64,000 nt of DNA, taken from contig NZ_CP082273.1 in assembly GCF_019880385.1 (NCBI RefSeq), positions 124,001 to 188,000 of the forward strand, written 5' to 3'. Position 1 is the first letter of the stretch. Each line of letters starts with the position of its first letter. Shown here one piece after another: positions 39,832 to 49,034 of the stretch. Source of the stretch: Nocardioides coralli. Its GTDB lineage: Bacteria > Actinomycetota > Actinomycetes > Propionibacteriales > Nocardioidaceae. A model generated the notes under the pieces. It did no database searches and was not told the origin of the DNA. It worked only from the letters and a program-made list of their open reading frames with translations. The translations under genes and the position numbers were made by a program.

Positions 39832-42800
39832 CCGACGCGCTCGAGCCCTTCGACATCACCGGGCAGCTGCCGACCGGCACCACCCTGCTCGAGGCGAGTG
39901 CCGGCACCGGCAAGACCTGGACCATCGCCGCCCTGGTCACGCGTTTCGTGGCCGAGGGGGTGGTGCGTCTCGACGAGATGCTGGTGGTCACCTTCGGGCG
40001 CGCGGCGAGCCAGGAGCTGCGCGAGCGGGTCCGCGCCCAGCTGGTCGAGGCCCAACGGGCGCTGGCCCCCGAGCCGGTGCTGCCGGACGAGCCCTCGGCG
40101 CTGCTCGGGCTGCTGCTGGCGCGCGACGACCGCGAGGCGATGCACGCCCGGCTGGTCGACGCCCTGGTCGGCTTCGACGCGGCCACCATCGCCACGACCC
40201 ACCAGTTCTGCCACCTGGTCCTCGCCTCGCTGGGGGTGGCCGGTGACTCCGACAGCAACACCCGGCTCGTCGAGGACCTCGACGACCTCCTGGTCGAGGT
40301 GGTCGACGACCTCTACCTCCGGGGGTTCGCCACGACCGACGACGGACCGTCGTTCAGCTACTCCCAGGCGCTCGCGATCGCCCGCTGCGCCGTCAACGAC
40401 CCCCAGGCCCGGCTCGAGCCTGCTGGCGAGACCGAGGGGGTGGCCGCCCGGCGGGTGCGCTTCGCCGAGGCCGTCCGCCGCGAGACGGACCGCCGCAAGC
40501 GCCGGTTGGGTGTGCTCTCCTACGACGACCTGCTCCACCAGCTCGCCGACGCCCTCGCCGACACCGACAGCCCGGCCCGCGACCGGATGCGGCGCCGGTG
40601 GCGGGTCGTGCTGGTCGACGAGTTCCAGGACACCGACCCGGTGCAGTGGTCGATCCTCGACCGGGCGTTCACCGGGGTGGCGACGATGGTCCTGATCGGT
40701 GATCCGAAGCAGGCGATCTACGCCTTCCGCGGCGGCGACGTCACGACCTACCTGGCGGCGGCCCGGACCGCCACCGAGCGGCGCACCCTCGGCACCAACT
40801 GGCGCAGCGACCACGACCTGGTGGCCGCCTTCGACGCGTTCCTGGGCGGCGCACAGCTCGGCCACCCCGAGATCGTGGTCCACCCGGTCGACGCCCACCA
40901 CGGCGAGAACCGGCTCCGGGGTGCCCCCAGCGACCGGCCGCTGCGAATGCGCGTGCTGCGCCGCGACGACCTCGGTGTCACCGGGGGCGCCCCCAAGGTC
41001 GACCAGGTGCGGCCCCACGTCGCCCGCGACCTCGCGCTCGACGTCCGCCGGCTGCTGGCCTCGGGAGCCACCTTCGACGGCGAGCCGCTGCGCGCCCGCG
41101 ACGTCGCGGTGCTGGCCCACACCAACAGCACGCTGGCGACGATCCAGGCGGCGCTGCGCGAGGTGGGCATCCCCTCGGTGATCGCGGGGGCCGGGAGCGT
41201 CTTCGGGTCGGCGGCCGCCCTCGAGTGGCTCACCCTGCTGGAGGCCCTCGACCAGCCCCACCGGATGCCGAAGGTCCGCGCCGCCGCCCTGACCAGCTTC
41301 TTCGGGCTCACCGCCACCGAGCTCGACGAGGGAGGGGCCGACCGCTCCGAGGAGATCGCCGACCAGGTCCGGGTGTGGGCCGAGCTCTTCGCCGAGCGCG
41401 GTGTCGCTGCCGTGCTCGAGGCGGCCACGGCTGCCGGGCTCTCGGCCCGGGTCCTCGGGTGGGTCGGCGGCGAGCGGCTGCTCACCGACCTGCGCCACGT
41501 CGGTGAGGTGCTCCACACCGTCGGACTCACCGATCACCTGGGGCTGGCCTCCACGCTCACCTGGCTCCGCCGGCAGGTCGCCGAGGGTCGCGCCGACCGG
41601 ACCAGCGAGCGCACCCGCCGGCTCGACTCCGACGCCGCCGCCGTCCAGCTGGTCACCATCCACTCCAGCAAGGGCCTCGAGTACCCCGTCGTCTACCTCC
41701 CCGCCGTGTGGGACCGCTTCGCGCGCGAGCCCGACATGCCGCTCTTCCACGACGACGACGGCCAGCGGTGCGTGGCGGTCGGGCGCAGTCGGACCCAGTG
41801 GGGCGACCACGCCGCACGGGCCGCCGCCGAGGACCTCGGCGAGTCGCTGCGGCTCCTCTACGTCGCGCTCACCCGCGCCTGCTCGCAGGTCGTGTGCTGG
41901 TGGGCGCCGACCGCCCGCAACACCGCGACCTCGGCGCTCCACCGGCTGCTCGCGCGCGGCGAGGGCGACGACGTCCCCGACCAGGCAGCGGTGTGGAGCG
42001 ACCAGCAGGTCGTCGACGTGTTCGCCCGGTGGCGCGACCGCGGCGCGCTCACCCCCGAGCCTGCCCGCTGGGCGCTCCTCGGCGTCGACCCGCCGCAGGA
42101 CCACCCGGCCGAGCTCGCCGTGCGCCGCTTCGACCGCACCGTCGACACCGCCTGGCGCCGTACCTCCTACTCCGCCCTTACGCGGGTCGAGTCGGCCACC
42201 GCCACCGTCGACAGCGAGCCCGAGGTCGAGCCGCGGGACGACGAGGGCGCGCTGCGGCCGCTGCTCCTGCCCGACGACGTGGTCTCGGCCGCCGCCGTGC
42301 CCTCGCCCATGGCGGACCTCCCGGTGGGGGCCGACTTCGGCTCCCTCGTCCACGGCGTCCTCGAGCACGCCGACCCCGAGGTGCCCGACCTCGCTGCCGA
42401 GCTGCGGCGCCACCTCGACGACCAGCTGGTGCGGTGGCCCCAGGATGTCGACCGCGACGTGCTCGTCGACGCCCTGGAGGCCGTGGTCACGACCCCGCTC
42501 GGAAGCCTGGCCGGTGGCGCGACCCTCCGCTCGATCGCCCTGCGCGACCGGCTCCCCGAGATGGACTTCGAGCTGCCGCTGGCCGGCGGCGACCTCGCCA
42601 CCACGGGTGCGGTGACCCTCGGCGACCTCGCACCCCTGCTGCGCCGCCACCTCACACCTGAGGACCCGGTGCGCCGCTTCGCCGACGCCCTCGACCGACC
42701 GGAGGTCGGTGACCAGGACCTCCGCGGATACCTCACCGGCTCGGTCGACGTCGTCCTCCGCACCGGGCCGGCCAGCGACCCCCGCTACCTCGTGGTCGAC

Positions 42801-43133
42801 TACAAGACCAACTGGCTGGGCCCGCGTGAGGAGCCCCTCACGGCGGCCGCCTACGCGCCGGCGATGCTCGACGAGGCGATGGGGCACTCCGACTACCCCC
42901 TGCAGGCGCTGCTCTACGCCGCGGTGCTCCACCGGTTCCTGCGCTGGCGCCAACCGGGCTACGACCCCGAGCGCCACCTCGGCGGCGTGCTCTACCTCTA
43001 CCTGCGCGGCATGTGCGGGGAGGCCACCCCCCTGGTCGACGGCGAGCCCTGTGGCGTCTTCGCGTGGCGGCCGCCGGTGGCGCTGGTGGTCGAGCTGTCC
43101 GACCTGCTCGACGGTCGGGTGGTGGTGACGTGA
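39828..43133 (+). CDS. recB: RecBCD subunit RecB
   Basis: RecB is a 3'-5' SF1 helicase with a C-terminal nuclease. The 1101-residue protein has Walker A LLEASAGTGKTWTIAALV (about residue 22), motif II LVDEFQDTDPVQWSILDRAF (about 262), IGDPKQAIYAFRGGDVTTYL, motif V/VI VTIHSSKGLEYPVVYLPAVW (about 608) and LLYVALTRA. The nuclease domain has GSLVHGVLEHADPEVPD and YLVVDYKTNWLG (about 987), with the metal-binding Asp and the catalytic D-x-K. GTG 39828 overlaps recC, and the stop overlaps recD by the same 4-base pattern, so the three subunits are made in step. Confidence 0.96.
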   Translation: MTDALEPFDITGQLPTGTTLLEASAGTGKTWTIAALVTRFVAEGVVRLDEMLVVTFGRAASQELRERVRAQLVEAQRALAPEPVLPDEPSALLGLLLARDDREAMHARLVDALVGFDAATIATTHQFCHLVLASLGVAGDSDSNTRLVEDLDDLLVEVVDDLYLRGFATTDDGPSFSYSQALAIARCAVNDPQARLEPAGETEGVAARRVRFAEAVRRETDRRKRRLGVLSYDDLLHQLADALADTDSPARDRMRRRWRVVLVDEFQDTDPVQWSILDRAFTGVATMVLIGDPKQAIYAFRGGDVTTYLAAARTATERRTLGTNWRSDHDLVAAFDAFLGGAQLGHPEIVVHPVDAHHGENRLRGAPSDRPLRMRVLRRDDLGVTGGAPKVDQVRPHVARDLALDVRRLLASGATFDGEPLRARDVAVLAHTNSTLATIQAALREVGIPSVIAGAGSVFGSAAALEWLTLLEALDQPHRMPKVRAAALTSFFGLTATELDEGGADRSEEIADQVRVWAELFAERGVAAVLEAATAAGLSARVLGWVGGERLLTDLRHVGEVLHTVGLTDHLGLASTLTWLRRQVAEGRADRTSERTRRLDSDAAAVQLVTIHSSKGLEYPVVYLPAVWDRFAREPDMPLFHDDDGQRCVAVGRSRTQWGDHAARAAAEDLGESLRLLYVALTRACSQVVCWWAPTARNTATSALHRLLARGEGDDVPDQAAVWSDQQVVDVFARWRDRGALTPEPARWALLGVDPPQDHPAELAVRRFDRTVDTAWRRTSYSALTRVESATATVDSEPEVEPRDDEGALRPLLLPDDVVSAAAVPSPMADLPVGADFGSLVHGVLEHADPEVPDLAAELRRHLDDQLVRWPQDVDRDVLVDALEAVVTTPLGSLAGGATLRSIALRDRLPEMDFELPLAGGDLATTGAVTLGDLAPLLRRHLTPEDPVRRFADALDRPEVGDQDLRGYLTGSVDVVLRTGPASDPRYLVVDYKTNWLGPREEPLTAAAYAPAMLDEAMGHSDYPLQALLYAAVLHRFLRWRQPGYDPERHLGGVLYLYLRGMCGEATPLVDGEPCGVFAWRPPVALVVELSDLLDGRVVVT

Positions 43134-44872
43134 CCGAGCTCTTCGAGCCCACCGACGCTGCCGACCGCCGCCTGGTCCAGGGAGCCGCCGGCCTGCTGGG
43201 CGACTTCAACCGGGCCGGCGTGCTCTCGGCCGCCGACGTCCACGTCGCCGAGCGCACCGGTGAGCTCGCAGGTGACGACGATGCCGAGGTCAGGTTGGCC
43301 GTGGCGCTCGCGGTGCGGGCGGTCCGCCACGGCTCGGTGGGGGTCGACCTCGACGCCGTACGCGCGATCGCTCCCGACCTCGCGTGGCCCGCGCCCACAC
43401 CGTGGGCCGATCGCGTGGCGGCCTCGGCGCTGCTCGAGAGCGGGGTGCTGCAGCAGGAGCACGGCCTGGTCTACCTCGACCGCTACCACCGGCTCGAGCG
43501 GCAGGTCGCCGACGACGTCCTCGCCCGGAGCCGTCAGGTCCCGCCCGTGGTCGACGAGCAGCGTCTGGCCGACGGGTTGTCCGCCGTGCGCGACGACCAC
43601 CTCAGCGAGGCCCAGGAGGCCGCGGCCGTCGCCGCGGTCCGTCACTGGACCACCGTGGTCACCGGGGGCCCCGGGACGGGCAAGACCACCACGGTGGCGC
43701 GGCTCCTGGCGCTGCTGGCGCTCCAGTCCGACCGGCCGCCGGCAGTGGCGCTCACCGCCCCCACCGGCAAGGCCGCGGCCCGGCTCGCGGAGGCCGTCGC
43801 CGAGGAGATGCCCGACGCGGTCCGCGACCGGGTCGGCAGCCCGGCAGCGATGACGCTCCACCGCCTGCTCGGCTGGCGGCGTGACAACACCACGCGGTTC
43901 CGCCACGACCGCGGCAACCGGCTCAAGTACGACGTCGTGGTCGTCGACGAGTGCTCGATGGTCGACCTCACGCTGATGGCGCGCCTCCTCGAGGCGGTTC
44001 GTCCCGACACCCGGCTGGTCCTCGTCGGCGACCCGCGGCAGCTGACGTCCGTGGGCGCGGGAGCGGTGCTCTCCGACCTCGTCGAGGGCCTCCGCACCCT
44101 GCCCGGAGCGGCCGTCCGCGAGCTCGTCACCAACTACCGCTCCGCGGTCGACATCCAGCACGTGGCCGAGGCGCTCCGCGACGCCGGGTCCGGTGACGCC
44201 GACGGTGTGCTCGCGGCGCTGCGCGTCGACTCCGACCAGGTCCGGTTCGTGGAGACCGACGACCCCGAGCAGGAGCTGCGTCCGGGGCTGGTCGCCCATG
44301 CGCTGCGCATCCGGGAGCGGGCCGCAGCCGGTGACGTCACCGGGTCGACCGGCCTGCTCGAGGAGTTCCGGCTGCTCTGCGCCCACCGGGAGGGCCCCCG
44401 CGGCGTACGCCACTGGAACCGGCTCGTCGAGCAGTGGCTGGCGGAGGAGACCGGCCAAGCGATCTGGTCGCCCTGGTACGTCGGCAGGCCGCTGCTGGTC
44501 ACGGCCAACGACTACGCGCTGCAGGTCTACAACGGCGAGACGGGCGTGGCCGTCGCCACCGACGGTCGGCTGCGGGCCTGGATCGACGGTGCGGGTGGCA
44601 CCACCGAGCTGGCGCCGGGGCGACTCGATGCCGTCGACACCATGCATGCGCTCACCATCCACAAGAGCCAGGGGAGCCAGGCCGACGAGGTGGTGGTGCT
44701 CCTGCCCGAGGAGGGCTCGCGGCTGCTGACCCGCGAGCTCTTCTACACCGCCGTCACCCGCGCCCGCGACCGGCTCCGGGTCGTGGGGTCGGAGGCCGCC
44801 GTCCGGGCTGCCGTCGCGACACGGGCACAACGCGCCACCGGCCTGCGCCAGCGGTTGGACGACGAAACCTGA
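43130..44872 (+). CDS. recD: RecBCD subunit RecD
   Basis: RecD is the 5'-3' helicase of RecBCD. The 580-residue protein has Walker A TVVTGGPGTGKTTTVARLLA (about residue 180), APTGKAAARLAEAV, Walker B VVVVDECSMVDLTLMARLLE (about 271), VLVGDPRQLTSVGAGAVLSD and the C-terminal TIHKSQGSQADEVVVLLPEE (about 507). GTG 43130 overlaps the recB stop. The complex implies Chi-regulated break repair; no Chi sequence was sought here. Confidence 0.95.
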   Translation: MTELFEPTDAADRRLVQGAAGLLGDFNRAGVLSAADVHVAERTGELAGDDDAEVRLAVALAVRAVRHGSVGVDLDAVRAIAPDLAWPAPTPWADRVAASALLESGVLQQEHGLVYLDRYHRLERQVADDVLARSRQVPPVVDEQRLADGLSAVRDDHLSEAQEAAAVAAVRHWTTVVTGGPGTGKTTTVARLLALLALQSDRPPAVALTAPTGKAAARLAEAVAEEMPDAVRDRVGSPAAMTLHRLLGWRRDNTTRFRHDRGNRLKYDVVVVDECSMVDLTLMARLLEAVRPDTRLVLVGDPRQLTSVGAGAVLSDLVEGLRTLPGAAVRELVTNYRSAVDIQHVAEALRDAGSGDADGVLAALRVDSDQVRFVETDDPEQELRPGLVAHALRIRERAAAGDVTGSTGLLEEFRLLCAHREGPRGVRHWNRLVEQWLAEETGQAIWSPWYVGRPLLVTANDYALQVYNGETGVAVATDGRLRAWIDGAGGTTELAPGRLDAVDTMHALTIHKSQGSQADEVVVLLPEEGSRLLTRELFYTAVTRARDRLRVVGSEAAVRAAVATRAQRATGLRQRLDDET

Positions 44873-44889
44873 CCGCAACGCGGCGGGAC

Positions 44890-44895
44890 TAGGGT
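44890..44895 (+). promoter_or_regulatory. Probable leaderless -10 box for the ACT-domain gene
   Basis: TAGGGT lies six bases before the GTG at 44902 in the 29-base space after recD, so the gene can be expressed apart from recBCD. Confidence 0.5.
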
Positions 44896-44901
44896 CAGGA
44901 C

Positions 44902-45501
44902 GTGCCGTTCCTGCTGCGCCTCTCGCTCCCCGACGTCCCGGGCTCCCTGGGTCGCGTCGCGGCCGCGATCGGCGAGGCGGGCGGCGACATCGAGGCGATC
45001 GAGATCGTCGAGAAACGGCCCGACGGCACCGCCGTCGACGACGTGTTCCTCGAGATGGTCGACGGCGCCATGCCCGACGCCATCGTCTCCGCGTGCACCG
45101 GCCTGCCGGACGTGTCGGTCCTCTGGATCAGCCGGTACGCCGCCGGCGGCAACGTGTTCCTCGACCTGGAGGCGATCGAGGACCTCACCAGCAACCCGGC
45201 AGTCGCCCACGACCGGCTGGTGGACCTGCTGCCGATCGTCTTCCGCTCCGACTGGGGGGCGCGGGTGCACCGCGTCGACGGCATCGCCCGTGCCACCGAG
45301 GCGGCCCCCGACACGGTGGCCTGGCTCGACGTCACCGGGCCCGCGATGGCCACCGGCACCGACGACGACCTGGTGGCGGTCTGCCCCCTCGGACCCGACC
45401 AGATCCTCGTGATCGGACGTCGCGGCGGACCGGACTTCCTGGCCTCCGAGCTCGCCCGGTTCCAGCACCTCGCCAACGTCGCGAGCACCATCGCCGGCTG
45501 A
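44902..45501 (+). CDS. ACT-domain protein of unknown target
   Basis: A 199-residue protein. Residues 1-75 form a clear ACT domain (FLLRLSLPDVPGSLGRVAAA, IGEAGGDIEAIEIVEKRPDG, DDVFLEM), the small-molecule binding unit of amino-acid-sensing enzymes. The remaining 120 residues (FLDLEAIEDLTSNPAVAHDR, VHRVDGIARATEAAPDTVAW, LVAVCPLGPDQILVIGRRGG) form an alpha/beta unit that may be GAF-like. There is no enzyme domain, so it probably reports amino-acid levels to a partner. It has its own likely leaderless promoter after recD. Confidence 0.72.
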   Translation: MPFLLRLSLPDVPGSLGRVAAAIGEAGGDIEAIEIVEKRPDGTAVDDVFLEMVDGAMPDAIVSACTGLPDVSVLWISRYAAGGNVFLDLEAIEDLTSNPAVAHDRLVDLLPIVFRSDWGARVHRVDGIARATEAAPDTVAWLDVTGPAMATGTDDDLVAVCPLGPDQILVIGRRGGPDFLASELARFQHLANVASTIAG

Positions 45502-45562
45502 CGGACCCGGCCGTCATCGAAAGAGGGGATGTTCGTCTCCGGTCGGCGTCGTGATCCCCCGG

Positions 45563-45574
45563 CTGGGTTAGACA
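45563..45574 (+). promoter_or_regulatory. Shared motif CTGGGTTAGACA upstream of beta-propeller gene 1
   Basis: The 12-mer CTGGGTTAGACA lies 71 bases before the ATG at 45645 and occurs again 55 bases before the paralogue at 47074. TTAGAC could be the -10 box, with a roughly 65-base leader, or the motif may be an operator. The other 140 or so bases between the ACT-domain gene and this gene show nothing else. Confidence 0.5.
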
Positions 45575-45644
45575 CGTCGAGCACAGCATCCGGCCGCACA
45601 CGGGGGGTCGGTGGGACGGCTCATGTGCGGGCGAGGTGTGAGAG

Positions 45645-46937
45645 ATGACAGAGATCGGTGGCGCCTCCAGGGTCCGACGGCTGGCGGTCGCCGGCCTGGC
45701 CGCGACGGTCGCCGTCGTCGTGGCACCCGTCGCCGCTGCGGACATCCCGCACCCCACCGTGGTCATCGAGAATCCCGTCAACCACACCCCCGAGCTGGTC
45801 GCTGTCCCCGGCACCGCGAAGCCGATCGTGGACGCGATCGCGGTCTCCGGCGACACGGTCTTCGCGGGGGGTCGCTTCACCCGTGTCTCCCACGGCACCG
45901 ACACCTACGACCGCACCAACGTGGTGATGTTCGACGCCGACACCGGTGCTGTCTCGCCGGCGAACCTGGACGCCAACAACCGCGTGTGGGCGATGGCCAC
46001 CATCGGCAACTGGGTCTACATCGGTGGTCAGTTCACCGCCATCGGCGGCACCAGCAAGCGGAGCGTGGTCCGGGTCGACGCGACGACCGGCGAGATCGAC
46101 CCCGGCTTCACCTCCGCCGTCAAGGGGCGCGTGAACGCGCTGGAGGCGGCGCCGAACGGGTTGCTCTACGTCGGCGGCAGCTTCTCGAAGCGGCTGGTGG
46201 CCCTCGACCCGGTCACCGGCGCCGACACCGGCGCGTTCGACCTCACGATCGCCGACCCGATCCCGGGCGCCTGGGGATCGGTCTCGATCATCGGCATGTC
46301 GGTGAACACGGCCGGCACCAAGCTGGTCGCCACCGGCAACTTCCGCCAGGTCGACGGTCAGGCGCGGAGCCGGTTCTTCATGGCCGACATCTCGGGCACC
46401 GACGCCGTCCTCGACGACTGGTACTACCCACGCTTCGCGAGCTCGTGCAGCTCGACGCACCCGCGGCGCATCGCCTACCTGCAGGGGATCGACTTCGCGC
46501 CGACCGACGACTACTTCGTCGTGGTGGCGACCGGCCAGATCCCGCTCTCCGGCGACAAGCACGAGACCGTGTGTGACGGGGCCGGGCGGTTCGACATGGA
46601 CGACGACACCCAGCCGCAGTGGATCAACTACACCGGCGGCGACAGTGTCTGGGGCGTGTCGGTCACCGGCGCCGCGGTCTACGTGCAGGGTCACTTCCAG
46701 TGGCTGGACAACCCCGACGGCTGGGCGAGCATGCCTCGGGGCGACGCCGTCCGGCGCCTGGGCATCGGCGCGATCGACCCGGGCTCCGGGCTCGCCCTGG
46801 ACTGGGATCCCGCCAAGAAGGCGCAGATCGGGTCGCAGGCCCTCGTCGCCACGCCCGACGGGCTGTGGGTGGGGAGCGACAGCACCCACTTCGCGGGTGA
46901 GCCGCACCGCGGCATCGCGTTCGTGCCCCTGCCCTGA
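45645..46937 (+). CDS. Secreted beta-propeller protein, paralogue 1
   Basis: A 430-residue exported protein. The signal peptide (RRLAVAGLAATVAVVVAPVA, cleavage near AAA-D, about residue 32) is followed by five or more repeats of the form A(I/M)...GxxV(Y/F)xGGxF (VDAIAVSGDTVFAGGRFTRV, VWAMATIGNWVYIGGQFTAI, NALEAAPNGLLYVGGSFSKR, VTGAAVYVQGHFQWLDNP). These are DUF5122/delta-60-type blades of a beta-propeller. Two Cys (SSCSSTHPRR and ETVCDGAGRF) may form a disulfide. A close paralogue follows 136 bases downstream. The ligand or surface role is unknown. Confidence 0.8.
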   Translation: MTEIGGASRVRRLAVAGLAATVAVVVAPVAAADIPHPTVVIENPVNHTPELVAVPGTAKPIVDAIAVSGDTVFAGGRFTRVSHGTDTYDRTNVVMFDADTGAVSPANLDANNRVWAMATIGNWVYIGGQFTAIGGTSKRSVVRVDATTGEIDPGFTSAVKGRVNALEAAPNGLLYVGGSFSKRLVALDPVTGADTGAFDLTIADPIPGAWGSVSIIGMSVNTAGTKLVATGNFRQVDGQARSRFFMADISGTDAVLDDWYYPRFASSCSSTHPRRIAYLQGIDFAPTDDYFVVVATGQIPLSGDKHETVCDGAGRFDMDDDTQPQWINYTGGDSVWGVSVTGAAVYVQGHFQWLDNPDGWASMPRGDAVRRLGIGAIDPGSGLALDWDPAKKAQIGSQALVATPDGLWVGSDSTHFAGEPHRGIAFVPLP

Positions 46938-47007
46938 GCCACCCCCCTCCCGCGACGGTCATCCAAACAGGGCATATCCGCGAGCTCGGCTTTCACTGGC
47001 CATGGCC

Positions 47008-47019
47008 CTGGGTTAGACA
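47008..47019 (+). promoter_or_regulatory. Shared motif CTGGGTTAGACA upstream of beta-propeller gene 2
   Basis: Second exact copy of the 12-mer at 45563-45574, 55 bases before the ATG at 47074. Shared placement implies common control or simply reflects the duplication of the whole unit. Confidence 0.5.
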
Positions 47020-47073
47020 GGCCAGCAGGGGGCCCGATCGCCAGCAATCCAGAGCGAACCGGGGAGCATCACG

Positions 47074-48360
47074 ATGAAGCGCAGACTGACGCGGCACGGA
47101 CGACGCGCGACGGCACTGGTCGCCGCGGCGACACTGGCGGTCACCGCGGTCGGCACCGCCACCGCCGACACACCGCACCCGACCGTCGTGAGCGAGAACC
47201 CGGCGAACTGGACGCCGGCACTGGTGCGCGTCGACGGACAGGCCAAGCCGATCGTCGATGCGATCACGGTGGCCGGCGGCACGGTGTTCGCCGGTGGTCG
47301 CTTCACGCGGGTCACGCAGGGCGGGCAGAACTACCAGCGGACCAACGTGTTCGCCTTCGACGAGGACACCGGCGCCATGCGCAGCTGGGACCTCGACGCC
47401 GACCGCCGGGTGTGGGCGATGACCGCCATCGGAAACTGGGTCTACATCGCGGGCCAGTTCCGCAACATCGGCGGCACCAACAAGCGCAGCATCGTGCGGG
47501 TCAACGCCACGACGGGCCAGATCGACCCGGGCTTCACCTCTGCCATCCGCGGGCGCGTCAACGTGCTCGCCGCGGCCAACGGCCGGCTGTACGCCGGCGG
47601 CAGCTTCCGGCAGCGGCTGCTGGCCCTCAACCCGGTCACCGGCGCCAACACCGGTCACTTCGGGCTCGACATCACCGACGCCCTGCCCAACGCCTGGGGT
47701 CGGATCTCGGTCATCGGGATGTCGATCAACCCGGCCGGCACGCGGCTGGTGGCGACGGGCAACTTCCGCCAGGTCGACGGCCAGGCCCGCAGCCGCTTCT
47801 TCATGGCCGACATCTCAGGCGCGCAGGCCACGCTGCACAACTGGTACTACAACAGGTTCGCGAGCCCGTGCAGCTCGACCCACCCACGGCGCATCGCCTA
47901 CCTGCAGGGGATCGACTTCGCGCCGACCGGCGACTACTTCGTGGTGGTCTCCACCGGCCAGATCCCACGCAGCGGGGACCGGTTCGAGACCGTGTGCGAC
48001 GGCGCCGCGCGATTCGACATGAACGACGACAGCCAACCGCAGTGGATCAACTACACCGGCGGCGACAGCCTGTGGAGCGTCTCGGTGACGGGCGCGGCGG
48101 TCTACGTGCAGGGTCACTTCCAGTGGCTAGACAACCCGTTCGGCTGGGCGAGCATGGATGGCGGCGGGGCCGCCCGACGCCTGGGGATCGGTGCGATCCA
48201 CCCGACCACGGGCGACGCCCTGGCCTGGGACCCGCCCAAGCGAGCCGCCATCGGTGGTCGGGCACTGGTCGCCACGCCACGCGGACTGTGGGTCGGCAGT
48301 GACAGCGTCCGCTTCGGCGGGGAGCAGCACCGCGGCCTCGCGTTCGCGCCGCTTCCCTGA
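47074..48360 (+). CDS. Secreted beta-propeller protein, paralogue 2
   Basis: A 428-residue exported protein clearly duplicated from its upstream neighbour. Both carry NFRQVDGQARSRFFMADISG, THPRRIAYLQGIDFAP and AAVYVQGHFQWLDNP unchanged, as well as the same two Cys positions. The signal peptide is MKRRLTRHGRRATALVAAAT and onward, with cleavage near GTATA (about residue 31). The N-terminus is more basic than in paralogue 1. Differences are spread through loop regions, which suggests that both are maintained. Function unknown; extracellular binding or surface coating are options. Confidence 0.8.
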   Translation: MKRRLTRHGRRATALVAAATLAVTAVGTATADTPHPTVVSENPANWTPALVRVDGQAKPIVDAITVAGGTVFAGGRFTRVTQGGQNYQRTNVFAFDEDTGAMRSWDLDADRRVWAMTAIGNWVYIAGQFRNIGGTNKRSIVRVNATTGQIDPGFTSAIRGRVNVLAAANGRLYAGGSFRQRLLALNPVTGANTGHFGLDITDALPNAWGRISVIGMSINPAGTRLVATGNFRQVDGQARSRFFMADISGAQATLHNWYYNRFASPCSSTHPRRIAYLQGIDFAPTGDYFVVVSTGQIPRSGDRFETVCDGAARFDMNDDSQPQWINYTGGDSLWSVSVTGAAVYVQGHFQWLDNPFGWASMDGGGAARRLGIGAIHPTTGDALAWDPPKRAAIGGRALVATPRGLWVGSDSVRFGGEQHRGLAFAPLP

Positions 48361-48372
48361 GACCGAGGTGGG

Positions 48373-48819
48373 TCAGTCCCGCCGCTCCAGCAGGAACAGC
48401 GGGATCAGCCGGTCGGTGCTGCGCTGGTACTCGCCGTACGTCGCCCAGGTCTCGACGGCACGCCGCCACCACTCGTCGCGCTCCGGGCCCGGCTCGAGCT
48501 CCCGGACGGCGTACGTCGCCCGGTCGGCGAGGTCCTGGAGCTCGACCTCCGGGTGGGCGCGGAAGTTGTGGGCCCACTCGGGGTCCTCGGCGGCACCGCC
48601 CTTGGAGGCGACCGCCAGGTAGCGACCCTCGTGCTCGACCCGCATCACCGGGTTCTTGCGCAGCTTGCCGGACCGGGCCCCTCGTGAGGTGATGACGACG
48701 ATGGGGTCCCCGGTGCGGGCGAGGGTGTTGGCGCGCTGGCCGCCCGAGGCCTCGAACTCCGCCACCTGCTCACGGACCCACTGCTGCGTGCTCGGCTCGT
48801 ACTCTCCCGTCAGTGCCAT
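48373..48819 (-). CDS. Deazaflavin-dependent nitroreductase family protein (DDN-like)
   Basis: A 148-residue F420H2-dependent oxidoreductase of the DDN family. It has NTLARTGDPIVVITSRGARS, then GKLRKNPVMRVEHEGRYLAV (the R-SGK-RK-PVMRV core), VASKGGAAEDPEWAHNFRAH (S-xGG-xxxP-W-xN) and a C-terminal WATYGEYQRSTDRLIPLFLL. These motifs bind the phosphate tail and deazaflavin of F420. Such enzymes reduce quinones or nitroaromatics; the natural substrate is unknown. It converges with the beta-propeller gene (12-base gap) and is divergent from menB. Confidence 0.9.
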   Translation of the reverse strand: MALTGEYEPSTQQWVREQVAEFEASGGQRANTLARTGDPIVVITSRGARSGKLRKNPVMRVEHEGRYLAVASKGGAAEDPEWAHNFRAHPEVELQDLADRATYAVRELEPGPERDEWWRRAVETWATYGEYQRSTDRLIPLFLLERRD

Positions 48820-48873
48820 GCCGGCTGAACGCGCGGACCGCTCGTCCGATTCCTGCCGCCAGAGATCGAGCCG

Positions 48874-48977
48874 GGGGTGGCGTCGAGACGGCGCCGGTCC
48901 GGAGGTCGAGGTTCGAAGGCCGGCAGCACTGGGGTGGCGTCGAGACGGCGCCGGTCCGGAGGTCGAGGTGCGAAGGC
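48874..48977. repeat. 47-base direct duplication between the DDN-like gene and menB
   Basis: A 47-base block beginning GGGGTGGCGTCGAGACGGCG occurs at 48874-48920 and again at 48931-48977 with a single T/G change, separated by the 10-base spacer CGGCAGCACT. It occupies most of the 215-base divergent promoter space. It contains GGCGCC and TCGAGACG but no long palindrome. Confidence 0.85.
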
Positions 48978-49020
48978 ATGCAGGGCCTGAGCCACGAAAC
49001 CACCGGACCTCCCCGCCGGA

Positions 49021-49026
49021 TAGCGT
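49021..49026 (+). promoter_or_regulatory. Probable leaderless -10 box for menB
   Basis: TAGCGT lies eight bases before the menB ATG at 49035, just past the duplicated 47-base blocks. Confidence 0.45.
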
Positions 49027-49034
49027 GCGGTGCC

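Noticed and set aside
39552..42977. 1141-codon minus-strand open frame
   Set aside because: It is antisense to recB, whose helicase and nuclease motifs are unmistakable; the antisense translation shows none.
48874..48977. CRISPR-like repeats
   Set aside because: There are only two copies, with a 10-base spacer and 47-base units, and no cas genes nearby.
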